Origin: CAVRUD01 sp963724285
Lineage (GTDB): Bacteria > Chloroflexota > Chloroflexia > Thermomicrobiales > UBA6265
DNA length: 64,000 nt
Reading direction: 5' to 3'
Assembly: GCA_963724285.1 (NCBI GenBank)
Contig: CAVRUD010000029.1
Span: forward strand, 445,617-509,616
Shown here: piece after piece, positions 26,839 through 35,554 of the stretch
Layout: each line of letters begins with the position of its first letter
Numbering within the stretch: the first letter of the stretch is position 1
The notes under the pieces: model-generated
Told to the model about the DNA's origin: nothing
Seen by the model: only the letters and a program-made list of their open reading frames with translations
Database searches by the model: none
Program-made: the position numbers and the translations under genes

Positions 26839-27675
26839 CTAGTGTGCGTCCTGCAGACCATTCGCGACCGCGTCAAGGAGGTCAGCACACGTGGCGACAT
26901 TGGGAACTGTCACGTCGCTTTCGTCGAGAACAGATTGCGGTGTTTCCGCGGACACGATGCCGATACGCAAACCCTGAACCTCCTGGGTTTCTCGCGCCAA
27001 TCTGACCGCGACGAACGCGTCGACATCGGTGACATCGTCTCCAAGAAAGACAATTCCCTTGATGCCGCGTTCCCGGACGAGATCGGCCACGGCTGTCCCC
27101 TTTGAAATCTTGACGGGGGGCCGAATCTCGAGCACCAGCCGGCCCTCAGTGACGCGCAATCCATAGCGATCGGCAACGTTGACGGCGATCTCGAGCAAGA
27201 CCATCTGGGTGTGGGTGATGTCCGGCGCGAGCCGGTAGTGGATCGACCCAGACAGGCCCTTGTCCTCGACGACCAGGCCCTCATCGATCCCTTTCGCGGT
27301 CGCCTGCTCCGTGATGTCGAGGAGGGATTCCCGGACCGCGTCAGTCCATGCGCTAGCGGCGGCGCTGTGCGTAAGCCGGCCGCCCTCGCTCCACTCCATC
27401 CCGTGATTGCCGACGTAGATCAGGCCGGGAAGCCCGACGAGAGCCTCGCCCACGGTCGCGCTTCGACCTGTCACGATTCCGACAAGCGCAAGTCGATCTC
27501 GCAACCGTTCGAGCGCGTCCTTCGCCTTAGGAAGCACGGTAGCCTCGTCAGGCGTGCGGGCCATCGGGCTTATCGTACCGTCGATATCCGTCAGCAGGGC
27601 TGACGGGGTGTGCTGGAGGACCTGGATACACCGATCGACTATCGAAGCAAACCGCGGATCGTGTGTAGTCTGCAT
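26839..27675 (-). CDS. otsB: Trehalose-6-phosphate phosphatase
   Basis: The ATG at 27675 has GGGGAG upstream and gives 278 residues. HAD-phosphatase motifs are in order: 'LLTDIDGTISPM' (nucleophile and acid Asp), 'GIVTGRS', 'VGNHGMEW' and 'KGTAVADLVRERG...FLGDDVTDVDAF' (Lys and the metal-binding Asp pair). This is the OtsB layout. It removes phosphate from trehalose-6-phosphate to give the compatible solute trehalose. The synthase OtsA is not in the window. The next minus-strand gene upstream is a lipoprotein 22 bp away, so the two may share a transcript. Confidence 0.9.
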   Translation of the reverse strand: MQTTHDPRFASIVDRCIQVLQHTPSALLTDIDGTISPMARTPDEATVLPKAKDALERLRDRLALVGIVTGRSATVGEALVGLPGLIYVGNHGMEWSEGGRLTHSAAASAWTDAVRESLLDITEQATAKGIDEGLVVEDKGLSGSIHYRLAPDITHTQMVLLEIAVNVADRYGLRVTEGRLVLEIRPPVKISKGTAVADLVRERGIKGIVFLGDDVTDVDAFVAVRLARETQEVQGLRIGIVSAETPQSVLDESDVTVPNVATCADLLDAVANGLQDAH

Positions 27676-27697
27676 CGGTCTCCCCACGATCTTCGAG

Positions 27698-28363
27698 CTA
27701 CCGCGCATACTGATAGATCGTCCCGTCCGCCGCATTCACGAACAGATCGACGATTTCACCTCGCGATTCCAGTGCCACGTGGAAGACGACGGCGTTGTTC
27801 GGCACCTCCGACGGCCCGAACGGCGCGCCGGCAGTGTTGACCCTGACTTCGGCGTTGTTTCCTGGGTCGAGCGACACGGATTGGGAATAGCCGGCGCGCA
27901 GCAACGAGTTCGCAAGGCCGGCAAACGATACCTGATCGAGTGGAAGTTCCTCACCGGCCTGGTTGTCTGGCGGTGCCACTTGGGTCTCGCCCGTGTCGCT
28001 AAAGAAATAGGTTTCGATGCGTTCGGAATAGAAGGTCGCCCGGACGTGAAACGATGGTTCAAGCAGCTCACATCCGACGCGCAGCGCAACCAATCGAGCG
28101 CCGCTCTGCCAATCGTCCGCCCGCTCTCGCGCCTCGGTGACGCCGTCCGCAAGGCTCGCGTCAATCTCGAGTAGGTCACCGATGGTCAGCCGGCCACCGT
28201 TGCACGGGCCCCCAACGAACCCAAGCGTGGGGGTCCCGGAATGAGGATCTGGCGTTGTGGTTGGGGGATCGGCCCCGGCACCGGTTCCGCAGCCTGAGAT
28301 GAGCAGGATGCCTAGCAGAGCGGTCGACCAGAATCCGGTCCGTGGATGCCATAGCTTTGTCAT
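27698..28363 (-). CDS. Hypothetical lipoprotein
   Basis: This 221-residue protein has a lipoprotein signal: 'TALLGILLISGCGTG', with Cys25 as the likely lipidated residue, followed by a Pro/Thr-rich linker. The rest is a soluble mixed domain ('DLLEIDASLADGVTEARERADDW', 'FHVRATFYSERIETYFF') ending in 'IVDLFVNAADGTIYQYAR'. I do not recognise the family. It lies 22 bp upstream of otsB on the same strand, and is divergent from cysS. Confidence 0.65.
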   Translation of the reverse strand: MTKLWHPRTGFWSTALLGILLISGCGTGAGADPPTTTPDPHSGTPTLGFVGGPCNGGRLTIGDLLEIDASLADGVTEARERADDWQSGARLVALRVGCELLEPSFHVRATFYSERIETYFFSDTGETQVAPPDNQAGEELPLDQVSFAGLANSLLRAGYSQSVSLDPGNNAEVRVNTAGAPFGPSEVPNNAVVFHVALESRGEIVDLFVNAADGTIYQYAR

Positions 28364-28665
28364 GCCTGGCTTCTGGACCTCGCCACCGTGGTCGTCCCAG
28401 AGCGGGACCGAGTCTCAGACGGATCGATCGTAACTCTGTCGGATACTAACACTGGGTTGCAGGCGTCCGCCGCGACGGTAGTGATTCATGGCGCACAAGG
28501 CACCGGCTACAGGGTCGGATATACTGCTTCAGCGGTAAGCGCCTCCATCCTGACCTTCCTACTTGCCACTGTGGGCGCAGCATCCGCTGTTTCACCTCAA
28601 TGCGATGTTTCTTGAAGGCCTGAGTAGGGGCTCGCGCCGGTGCGGGACAACGGAGCGCTTTGGGC
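28364..28665. other. Intergenic gap between the lipoprotein gene and cysS
   Basis: About 300 bp between divergent genes. I see no convincing gene, no T-box motif and no strong hairpin. GGATATACT near 28527 is a possible -10 region for cysS; nothing firmer can be said. Confidence 0.4.
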
Positions 28666-29865
28666 ATGCAACTGTTTAACACGCAGTCTGGATCGATCGA
28701 ACGCGTTACGGCCCGCGATGGCACGTTGGGCGTCTACGTCTGCGGCGTTACCCCGTACGACACCACCCACGCGGGTCACGCATTTACCTACCTCACGTTC
28801 GATGTCCTCATTCGCTACCTGCGATACACGGGCATCGACGTCACCTATGTCCAGAACGTAACGGATATCGACGACGATATTCTCCGGAAGGCCAAGGAAC
28901 TCGGTACAACGTGGGACGAGCTGGGTCGCAGCGAGACGGAAAAATTCATCGGTGATATGCGCGACTTGAACGCGCTCGATCCGACACACTACGTCCGCGC
29001 GACGGATCACATCGCCGAGATCGTCTCGATCGCCGAGCAACTTGTAGTTTCCGGCCATGCATACGAGTCCAACGCAAACGTCTACTACTCCGTCGACAGC
29101 GACCCCGAGTTCGGCATTCTCAGTCACTTGACTCGAAGTGAGATGCTCCCGGTCGCTAACGATCGCGGCAACAATCCGAACGATCCCAACAAGCGTGATG
29201 CACTCGACTTCGTTCTGTGGCAGGCCGCTCAACCCGGCGAGCCCACGTGGGAGAGTCCTTGGGGACCTGGCCGGCCAGGCTGGCACATCGAGTGCAGCGC
29301 GATGGCGACGCACTACTTAGGGCCAATTGTGGACATCCACGGCGGCGGATCGGACCTCATCTTCCCTCACCACGAATGCGAGATCGCCCAGACTGAACCG
29401 ATCACCGGTCAAAAGCCGTTTGTTCGCTATTGGATGCACACCGCCATGGTTGAATATCAGGGCGAGAAAATGAGCAAGTCTCTCGGCAATCTCGTCAAGG
29501 TCCGGGATGTCCTCCAGAACTACAACCCGGACGCGCTGCGCCTCTACCTCCTGTCCCATCACTACCGGACGCCCTGGGAATATCAAGACGAGGAGATCGA
29601 CGACTACGCCAGATTGGCGGACGACATTCGCGAAGCCGTGAACTTCCCCGCCTACGGAATCGAGCAAATCGTCGACGTGGTGCCGTACCGGGAGCAGTTC
29701 TTCAACGCGATCGAGGATGATTTCAACGTCCCTGTCGCGATCGAGGCTGTATCGGACATCGTTTCGGCGATCCTCGAAGCTCCCGAGGACGACGACGTTC
29801 GGGATGCGCAAGAGATCCTGCAAGACCTTTCGGATATCCTCGGGCTGGCGCTCGTCGAACAATAG
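28666..29865 (+). CDS. cysS: Cysteinyl-tRNA synthetase, short form
   Basis: The 399-residue class I ligase has HIGH as 'THAGHAF' and the catalytic loop as 'GEKMSKSLGN' (about 268-272). Predicted zinc ligands are Cys26 (VYVCGVTPYD), Cys210 (WHIECSAM), His235 and Glu239 (FPHHECEIA). It is about 60 residues shorter than usual CysS: a DALR-type helical part is present ('FFNAIEDDFNVPVAIEA') but the small C-terminal anticodon-binding domain is missing. The VTPYD start and compact size recall MshC (mycothiol cysteine ligase), but Glu at the fourth zinc position is the CysS pattern. CysS is preferred; MshC is the alternative. Confidence 0.8.
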   Translation: MQLFNTQSGSIERVTARDGTLGVYVCGVTPYDTTHAGHAFTYLTFDVLIRYLRYTGIDVTYVQNVTDIDDDILRKAKELGTTWDELGRSETEKFIGDMRDLNALDPTHYVRATDHIAEIVSIAEQLVVSGHAYESNANVYYSVDSDPEFGILSHLTRSEMLPVANDRGNNPNDPNKRDALDFVLWQAAQPGEPTWESPWGPGRPGWHIECSAMATHYLGPIVDIHGGGSDLIFPHHECEIAQTEPITGQKPFVRYWMHTAMVEYQGEKMSKSLGNLVKVRDVLQNYNPDALRLYLLSHHYRTPWEYQDEEIDDYARLADDIREAVNFPAYGIEQIVDVVPYREQFFNAIEDDFNVPVAIEAVSDIVSAILEAPEDDDVRDAQEILQDLSDILGLALVEQ

Positions 29866-29911
29866 GCAGAGTTTCGTCCCCGTACCCAGGAGCATGCTAT
29901 CCTTTGCGATC

Positions 29912-29934
29912 GGCCAACAACTGGTTGGTCTTTT
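29912..29934 (+). terminator. Probable intrinsic terminator after cysS
   Basis: GGCCAAC/GTTGGTC form a 7-bp stem (one G-U) with a 5-base loop, followed by TTTTCTATT. It lies 46 bp after the cysS stop and before the ribosomal-protein operon leader. Confidence 0.5.
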
Positions 29935-29959
29935 CTATTGCCTTTCTGCTCCGGCAGGA

Positions 29960-29982
29960 GCCAGCGTGCGCAACCCGCTGGC
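29960..29982 (+). promoter_or_regulatory. Hairpin in the rpsF leader
   Basis: GCCAGCG/CGCTGGC pair over 7 bp with loop TGCGCAACC, 43 bp before the rpsF start. Many bacteria autoregulate this operon through an S6:S18-binding leader hairpin with a CCG bulge; a CCGGC lies just upstream, but I cannot confirm the motif. Confidence 0.3.
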
Positions 29983-30025
29983 GCATACTCTTGGTCGGGG
30001 CAACACCGTAGAAAGGGGCTTTGCG

Positions 30026-30853
30026 TTGCGCGAATACACTCCAGATCCCCGCTTGTACGAAATGATGACCATCCTCAGTCCCGATGTCTCGGAGGATGAC
30101 CTTCCGGCACAGATCGAGGCGATTGCGGGCTACATCACTACGGCCGGCGGCACGGTCAACGAGACGTTGCGGGAATCCCCGTGGGGCCGGCGGCGGCTGG
30201 CTTACTCGATCCGTCATACCGGGCGAGACATTCGGGACGGGTTCTACACAGTCTTTCACTTCACCCTCGACCCCAGCGGGGTGCGTGACATTGAGCGAGA
30301 TCTCAAGCTTAATGATCAGGTGATGCGGTTCCTCATTACCCACTACTCGCCGAAGACGGTAGTCCCGGGCGCGGCTACAGAGGGTGGAGAAGAGGTCCCG
30401 ACCGATGCCGAAGCGGCACCGGCTCCGGCTGCGGACGAGGCCACTGGCGCGCCCGCAGCGGCTGCAGCGGCTGCCGAAGCCGAAGCCGAGGCAGTGACCG
30501 AGACGCCGGGCGAAGCGGTTGAAGCCGCAACCGCTGACGCGGCTGCGGCCGCGGTTGCGGAGACTGAGGCTGAGGCGCAGGCGGAAGCCGGGAGCCCCGA
30601 GGCAACTGAACCCACCGAGGCAGTGGCTGAGGTTGCCGCGCCAGCGGAGACGAGCGACACGGAGGCGGCGGTCGCCACCTCTGAGCCCGCCGAAGCCGAC
30701 GTTGAAGCTTCCACTGAGATCCCTGTCTCCGTAGAGGCGACCGAAGTCGAGACTCCGCCAACCGATGAGACCCCGGCAGTCGACGAGGCCCCGCCAGCCG
30801 ACGAGATCCCAGCCGAGCCCGCAGCCCCCGCAAAGGACGACGAGGAGGCATAA
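30026..30853 (+). CDS. rpsF: Ribosomal protein S6 with a long acidic Ala/Glu tail
   Basis: The first 100 residues are S6 ('YEMMTILSPDVSEDDL', 'SPWGRRRLAYSIRH', 'DGFYTVFHFTLDP', 'LKLNDQVMRFLITH'). After residue about 112 there is a low-complexity tail of about 160 residues made mostly of Ala, Glu, Thr and Pro; S6 proteins usually end near residue 95-135. The TTG start has AAAGGGG seven bases upstream; the frame is open much further up but is non-coding there. S6 pairs with S18 in the 30S platform. The stop is immediately followed by the ssb ATG, and rpsR comes next, the classic rpsF-ssb-rpsR operon. Confidence 0.93.
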   Translation: MREYTPDPRLYEMMTILSPDVSEDDLPAQIEAIAGYITTAGGTVNETLRESPWGRRRLAYSIRHTGRDIRDGFYTVFHFTLDPSGVRDIERDLKLNDQVMRFLITHYSPKTVVPGAATEGGEEVPTDAEAAPAPAADEATGAPAAAAAAAEAEAEAVTETPGEAVEAATADAAAAAVAETEAEAQAEAGSPEATEPTEAVAEVAAPAETSDTEAAVATSEPAEADVEASTEIPVSVEATEVETPPTDETPAVDEAPPADEIPAEPAAPAKDDEEA

Positions 30854-31319
30854 ATGGCCGGTATCAGCAAAGTCATCCTGATCGGCAATCTCGGGCGCGA
30901 TCCGGAAACCCGATACACGCCGAGCGGCGCTATGAACGTCCAGTTCACCATGGCAGTCAGCCGGCGGTTCCGCGACAACGCCGGTCAAGACCAGGAGCGG
31001 ACCAATTGGTTCCGCGTGACCGCCTGGGCGAAGCTCGCCGAGACGCTCGACAACCTGACCCAGCAGGGTTACCTCGCCAAAGGTAAGCAGGTGTATGTCG
31101 AGGGCCGCTTGAAGCCCGCGAATACACCGATCAGAACGGGGCGACCCGTACGTCGCTCGATGTCAACGCAACCGAGTTCCAGTTACTTGGTCAGCGTGGC
31201 GACAGCGACGGCGGATTTGGTGGTGGTGGTCAGGGCGGTGGCCGTCCGAGCGGCGACCGCGGCCACTGGCGAAGAGCCAGTCTGGCACCCCGAACGACTT
31301 CGACGACGTTCCGTTCTAA
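30854..31319 (+). CDS. ssb: Single-stranded DNA-binding protein (two frameshifts in this sequence)
   Basis: The OB-fold N-terminus is intact ('MAGISKVILIGNLGRDPE', 'NWFRVTAWAKLAETLDNL', 'GKQVYVEGRL'). After KP the frame breaks at about 31115, where AAGCCCGCG needs one more C to read PREYTDQNGATRTSLDVNA. The Gly-rich linker continues in that frame, and a second one-base deletion between about 31250 and 31290 is needed to reach the SSB C-terminal tip NDFDDVPF and the stop at 31317. The restored protein is about 155 residues, a normal SSB. Both missing bases look like sequencing errors. It lies between rpsF and rpsR. Confidence 0.88.
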
Positions 31320-31368
31320 CGGAATTCGACCGAGTTTAGCGATCTTTTGAGAGAGAGGTAGGTTCACC

Positions 31369-31743
31369 ATGGCCGAAGAGCGAGGTTCGGAACAGATCTC
31401 GCCACGACCCGATGACGGTCGTGCCCAGGCCCCGGCTCGCTCCCGCTTTGGAGCCGGCCCATCTTCAGGAGGCGGAGGGCGCGGCGACGACCGTGGCTCG
31501 CGACCCCGTCGTGGCAGTGGAGGGCGTTACCCGGCCCGCCGCAAGGTCTGCCCCTTCTGCATGGACAACATCAGCGAAGTCGATTACAAGGACATCGCGC
31601 GCATTCGGCGGCATATGTCCGACCGGGGCAAGATCGAGGCACGGCGCAAGCAGGGCACCTGCGCGAAGCATCAGCGCTCGCTGACCGTCGCGATCAAGCG
31701 CGCCCGCCACGTTGCCCTACTTCCGTTTGTCTCCCAGGGATAA
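31369..31743 (+). CDS. rpsR: Ribosomal protein S18 with an N-terminal extension
   Basis: The S18 core occupies residues about 55-120: 'KVCPFCMDNISEVDYKDI', 'RHMSDRGKIEARRKQGTCAKHQRSL' and 'AIKRARHVALLPF'. The CPFC and later Cys suggest a zinc-type S18. About 50 Gly/Arg/Ser-rich residues precede the core, which is longer than most S18 proteins. The ATG follows a purine-rich GAGAGAGG. S18 docks on S6 in the 30S platform, in line with the operon. Confidence 0.93.
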   Translation: MAEERGSEQISPRPDDGRAQAPARSRFGAGPSSGGGGRGDDRGSRPRRGSGGRYPARRKVCPFCMDNISEVDYKDIARIRRHMSDRGKIEARRKQGTCAKHQRSLTVAIKRARHVALLPFVSQG

Positions 31744-31780
31744 CGGGTACAACGGCGGGGTTCGATCCGCCTGATGATCC

Positions 31781-31813
31781 GCGCCGGAACGGGCGATATG
31801 CCCGTTCCGGCGC
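31781..31813 (+). terminator. Strong hairpin after the rpsF-ssb-rpsR operon
   Basis: GCGCCGGAACGGGC/GCCCGTTCCGGCGC form a perfect 14-bp stem with loop GATAT, 37 bp after rpsR. Only GTTGT follows, so the U-tract is weak, but position and stability support termination. Confidence 0.6.
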
Positions 31814-31915
31814 GTTGTGGTGCCAGAACGTGTTACCTGTCGCCACACTGTTGGCCGTCTCCGACCGAACCACGCGCCCGGATTACGGGCGGCTGATGCA
31901 GCAAGGATCTTTCAG

Positions 31916-33592
31916 ATGGAGCGACCCGATCAACGAAACACCTCATCCGGGAAAGGACGAAAGCGCAAGGCTCCGCGCTCGAGCGGCACCAATCTGCCGC
32001 GCGTCCCGAACCGCACGAGGCGGGTTTCGAGAGCGCAGCGTGAGGCCAAGCGGCAACGTCAACTGCGAATTGCGCTCGCCATTGCCGCCGCCGCGGTCGT
32101 CCTCATCCTCGCCGTCGGCATCACCTGGGACCAGTTCATCAAACCGAACCAGGTCGTCGCCGAAGTCAACGGCATGCGCATCCGCCGGGACGACTACTGG
32201 CGCTACCGATCGGTCGAACTGATCAACCAAATCAGCTCCTACCAGCAGTTTGCCAACAGCGCCACCGATGCTCAGCAGCAGCAGCAATACCTTGGCTTGG
32301 CCACGCAGGCGTCCGAGGAGCTTGACGATCTCTGGGGCAGCCGTGCCATCAACGACGACACGGTCCAGAGGATGATCGACGACCAAATTTACCTCCAGAA
32401 TCTGGAGCCGATGGGCATCACCATCACGGATGAGCAGGTCGAACTCTGGATCAATCAGCAGTTCGCGCCAATCGATGCACCGCTTGTGACCCCAACCGCC
32501 GAGCCGACCTTGATCCCTGAACGGGCTGCCTGGGCGACCCAAACCGCGGAAGCCGCCGGTGGCGGCGAGGGAACCCCCTCCTCAGGAACACCCGACGCGG
32601 CCGCATCACCCAGTGCCGGAAGCGGCACCCCTGCTGCCGAGGCATCCCCAGTCGCCGGCAACGCTACTCCATTCGCCACGCCGGTCAGTAGCGGGGGCCA
32701 GGCCACTCCGGTGGCAGGCGCGGCATCGCCGGAAGGTTCTCCAGCGGCAGACGGAACGCCTGCGGCTGAGACTCCGACGGTAGCCCCGACGCCGAATCCC
32801 GAGGAAGCGCTCTCGACCGCCGAGGCTGGTTTCGAACAATACAAGGATGTCGTCTTTGACCAGGCGCATATGTCTATGTCCGACTACGAGCGCTTGATCG
32901 CTCGCCCCAGCCTGGCGCGCGAGCAGATCAACGGTGTCCTCCAATCACAGGTGGCGCAATCCGCTGAGCAGGTGTGGGCCGCTCACATCCTCGTCGACAC
33001 GCTCGACCTCGCCACAGAACTCCGGACTCAACTCAACGATCCCAACGTCAGCTTCGAACAGCTGGCCATGCAAAACTCGACCGACACCTCTACCGCTCCG
33101 AATGGTGGCGACCTCGGTTGGTTTCCGCGCGGCACGATGGTCGCTCCGTTTGAAGACGCGGCCTTCAGTCTCCCGCCTGGTCAGATCAGCGAGCCGGTGC
33201 AATCCGAATTTGGCTACCACCTAATCAAGGTGTACGAGTACGACGATGACCGCGCACTGACCGATGCCCAGTACGAGGCGGCGAAGACCCGGGCCGTCGA
33301 CACCTGGTTGGCAGACCGCCTCGCGGAAGCGACAATCGAGTCGGATATCGATCCGACGCCGACGATCGTTCCCGGATCTGAGCAGTTCGAACCTCCGCCG
33401 GACGCGCCGACTCCGCCGATCCCAACCTCCACGCCGATCCCTGCCGCGACTCCGATCGCCGTCGGATCGCCGGTTGCTTCTCCTGAAGCGCCCGGCGCGA
33501 GCGCATCACCGGTAGCGACCGATGCAACTCCGGCGGTGGACAGCGCGACACCCATGCTTCCTGCACCGGGCGAATCGACGCCGGGTGCGTAG
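31916..33592 (+). CDS. Membrane-anchored parvulin-type peptidyl-prolyl isomerase
   Basis: From the ATG at 31916 (AAGGA upstream) the protein has 558 residues. A basic cytoplasmic N-terminus (about 45 residues) is followed by one membrane helix ('IALAIAAAAVVLILAVGI') and a SurA-N-like helical domain that begins 'VVAEVNGMRIRRDDYW'. A PpiC rotamase domain follows near residue 345-430: 'VWAAHILVDT', 'NGGDLGWFPRGTMVAPFEDAAFSL' and 'EPVQSEFGYHLIKV'. It has two low-complexity Ala/Ser/Pro/Thr/Gly segments: about 85 residues inserted in the helical domain and about 70 at the C-terminus. It should assist folding of exported proteins, like PrsA or SurA. Confidence 0.88.
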   Translation: MERPDQRNTSSGKGRKRKAPRSSGTNLPRVPNRTRRVSRAQREAKRQRQLRIALAIAAAAVVLILAVGITWDQFIKPNQVVAEVNGMRIRRDDYWRYRSVELINQISSYQQFANSATDAQQQQQYLGLATQASEELDDLWGSRAINDDTVQRMIDDQIYLQNLEPMGITITDEQVELWINQQFAPIDAPLVTPTAEPTLIPERAAWATQTAEAAGGGEGTPSSGTPDAAASPSAGSGTPAAEASPVAGNATPFATPVSSGGQATPVAGAASPEGSPAADGTPAAETPTVAPTPNPEEALSTAEAGFEQYKDVVFDQAHMSMSDYERLIARPSLAREQINGVLQSQVAQSAEQVWAAHILVDTLDLATELRTQLNDPNVSFEQLAMQNSTDTSTAPNGGDLGWFPRGTMVAPFEDAAFSLPPGQISEPVQSEFGYHLIKVYEYDDDRALTDAQYEAAKTRAVDTWLADRLAEATIESDIDPTPTIVPGSEQFEPPPDAPTPPIPTSTPIPAATPIAVGSPVASPEAPGASASPVATDATPAVDSATPMLPAPGESTPGA

Positions 33593-33755
33593 CGACCGAT
33601 CACCCCAAGCGTGGATCGACGGCGATCGATGTCTCCCGACTGTCGATCCGTTTCACCGTGCTATCCTGAACGGATAGCGGTTCGCCGGTAGCCTGTCCGG
33701 TGCGAGTACGTCAGAGCCTGTACTCCAGGAACTCGCGAGAGGTTTGGATCGGCAC

Positions 33756-34658
33756 ATGTCCCAACGCGGCTACGGCGATCCGCCGTATCCACCTACCGAT
33801 GCGGGAGCGCGGCAACGCCCAGGAACCGGCCCCGGTCGTGATCCGAGCGGCGGCTACGGCCGCGAATCGGGGCCGATCCGGACCGAATCCCAAAACTCAG
33901 ACAGTTCCGACTATAGTCGCCAGGTCGGAGGAAGCCGTCGCGGCGAGCCAGTCGAACCCCGGTACGTGCCTCCGCCCTCCAGATCATCCCGCTCTAGGTG
34001 GTCGAATCCACCGCCTCGCCGGCGGCGGAACAGCAAGGCGGGTAGTTACGCAGAGCCCAATCCTGCGCACAGTTCCTGGGACGACTACCCGTCGGGCCAA
34101 GACGATCCGATCTCCGGGGCGACCGGCACACCGAGTTGGGATGACTACGGACAATCTACGGCGTGGCATGAAGAGGGCCAGGCGGCGCGCCCCGCGGGTC
34201 GCGCGGGCCGGCTCGGTGGTCAGTTGCGCTCATCGCGATTGCGTCTGGGCAAGGCCTCACATCCGAGAAGCACACGACCGTTCAGAACGGCGGCACCCTC
34301 CGTTCGCATCCCGAATGTGTTCTCCCGGGTGGAATTGCTGCACGATCAGGTGGCGGTCGCGCTGCTGAGCCTGGCGATCCTCAGCGCTGCGTTGATGGCG
34401 GGGGTTCTCGCAAGCCGGATCGGCAATCTCCCCGACGTTATCGCCCTGCGGTACGACGCCACCGGGTCGGCAACCCGGTGGGGCACCCCAGAATCGCTCT
34501 GGGAACTGCCGCTCCTTGCCGGTATGATCACCGTGATCAACCTCGTACTCGCCTGGTGGCTTGCCAGCATTGACCGATTTGCCAGTCGGTTTGTGTTGGG
34601 CACGTCCGTTTTGGTGGGCGTGCTCGCCTGGATCTCGCTTGTCCGATTTCTCTGGTAG
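33756..34658 (+). CDS. Membrane protein with a DUF1648-like domain and disordered N-terminus
   Basis: The 300-residue protein begins with about 180 polar residues rich in Gly, Pro, Ser, Arg and Asp, probably disordered. Then come three membrane helices ('VALLSLAILSAALMAGVLA', 'LAGMITVINLVLAWWLA', 'FVLGTSVLVGVLAWISLV'). Between the first two is 'LPDVIALRYDATGSATRWGT', the DUF1648 pattern (LPxxIxxHxxxxGxxD-like), where the usual His is Arg. The role is unknown. The ATG at 33756 is chosen; a TTG at 33744 is in frame. Confidence 0.65.
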   Translation: MSQRGYGDPPYPPTDAGARQRPGTGPGRDPSGGYGRESGPIRTESQNSDSSDYSRQVGGSRRGEPVEPRYVPPPSRSSRSRWSNPPPRRRRNSKAGSYAEPNPAHSSWDDYPSGQDDPISGATGTPSWDDYGQSTAWHEEGQAARPAGRAGRLGGQLRSSRLRLGKASHPRSTRPFRTAAPSVRIPNVFSRVELLHDQVAVALLSLAILSAALMAGVLASRIGNLPDVIALRYDATGSATRWGTPESLWELPLLAGMITVINLVLAWWLASIDRFASRFVLGTSVLVGVLAWISLVRFLW

Positions 34659-34815
34659 CGTCGTTTCCGACAGATCCGGCGACAACAACATGCGTTTGCT
34701 TCCTTGAGGCCGGCCGAACCCTCGGAGATAATCGACCCCTGATGACCACCGTGGTGCACCGAAGCACACACATCGCTACGACAGGCAGCGCGGCATTGAA
34801 CGGGGCGACGCGGCA

Positions 34816-35515
34816 ATGGCGAACGCGATCACCATCGGACGCTTGATCCTCCTCTTCATCGTGATCTGGATGATCTACGTCGGTGGAGCACAACTCGTCG
34901 GCTTCTGCATGATCCTGATCGCCATCGTCTTCATTAGCGATGGTCTCGACGGCTACGTCGCCCGCCGCCAAGGGCTCGACCTCCCGGTTCGGCGCCGTCT
35001 TTGATATCGCCGGCGACCGGATCGTCGAGAATGCCCTTTGGGTCGTCTTCGCTGATTTGCGACTGATCCCCGTCTGGATTCCGCTCATGGTTCTCACCCG
35101 CGGCTTCATCGTGGACGGGTTGCGATCCCTGTCCGTGGCCGAGGGAAAGACTCCCTTCGGCGAGAACAACATGATGCGATCGGCTTTTACCAGATGGCTC
35201 ACTGCCGGCCGCTTCATGCGCGCCGTGTTCGGGTACGCGAAGGCGGCCGGGTTCGTCTTTCTTACCGGTCTTGCGGCCTCGGAACTCCCCGATGCCGATG
35301 GAACCTGGATTGAGACGTTGTACGACTTCGATCCGTACGTCTGGCTTGGTTGGACCTTGGTCGGCGCTGCGGTCGCGTTGACTGTCATCCGCGGCCTGCC
35401 CGTCATCTACGATGCGATCATCGCGATGCGAGAAGAGTCCCGCGCCAATCGGCCGAACGCTGACGCCCCAGACGTTATGCCGCAAACCACCCGACCAGGC
35501 GGGAGTTCCTTGTGA
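34816..35515 (+). CDS. pgsA: CDP-alcohol phosphatidyltransferase (one frameshift in this sequence)
   Basis: The membrane enzyme joins a CDP-diacylglycerol to an alcohol headgroup such as glycerol phosphate or inositol phosphate. The first frame starts 'MANAITIGRLILLF' and reads to 'SDGLDGYVARR'. At about 34966-34970 an extra base (CGCCGCCAAGG) shifts the frame; removing it gives DGYVARRKGSTSRFGAVFDIAGD, the exact DGx2ARx8Gx3Dx3D catalytic motif. The rest is in the next frame to 35515, with further hydrophobic helices, about 232 residues in total. The break is probably a sequencing error. A lysophospholipid-type acyltransferase follows 39 bp later, which resembles the actinobacterial pgsA-patA order. 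Confidence 0.86.
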
Positions 35516-35554
35516 CGAACATCAGCCCGCCGCACCAGAGTCGGGGTTGACCCG

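Noticed and set aside
30457..30760. Repetitive GCG/GAG codons in rpsF, considered as a tandem DNA repeat.
   Set aside because: The units are irregular and simply reflect Ala/Glu codon use; no exact repeat period was found.
29897..30988. Minus-strand frames of 158-363 codons over rpsF, rich in Ser, Arg, Leu or Gly.
   Set aside because: They are the antisense of the repetitive Ala/Glu tail of S6, not independent genes.
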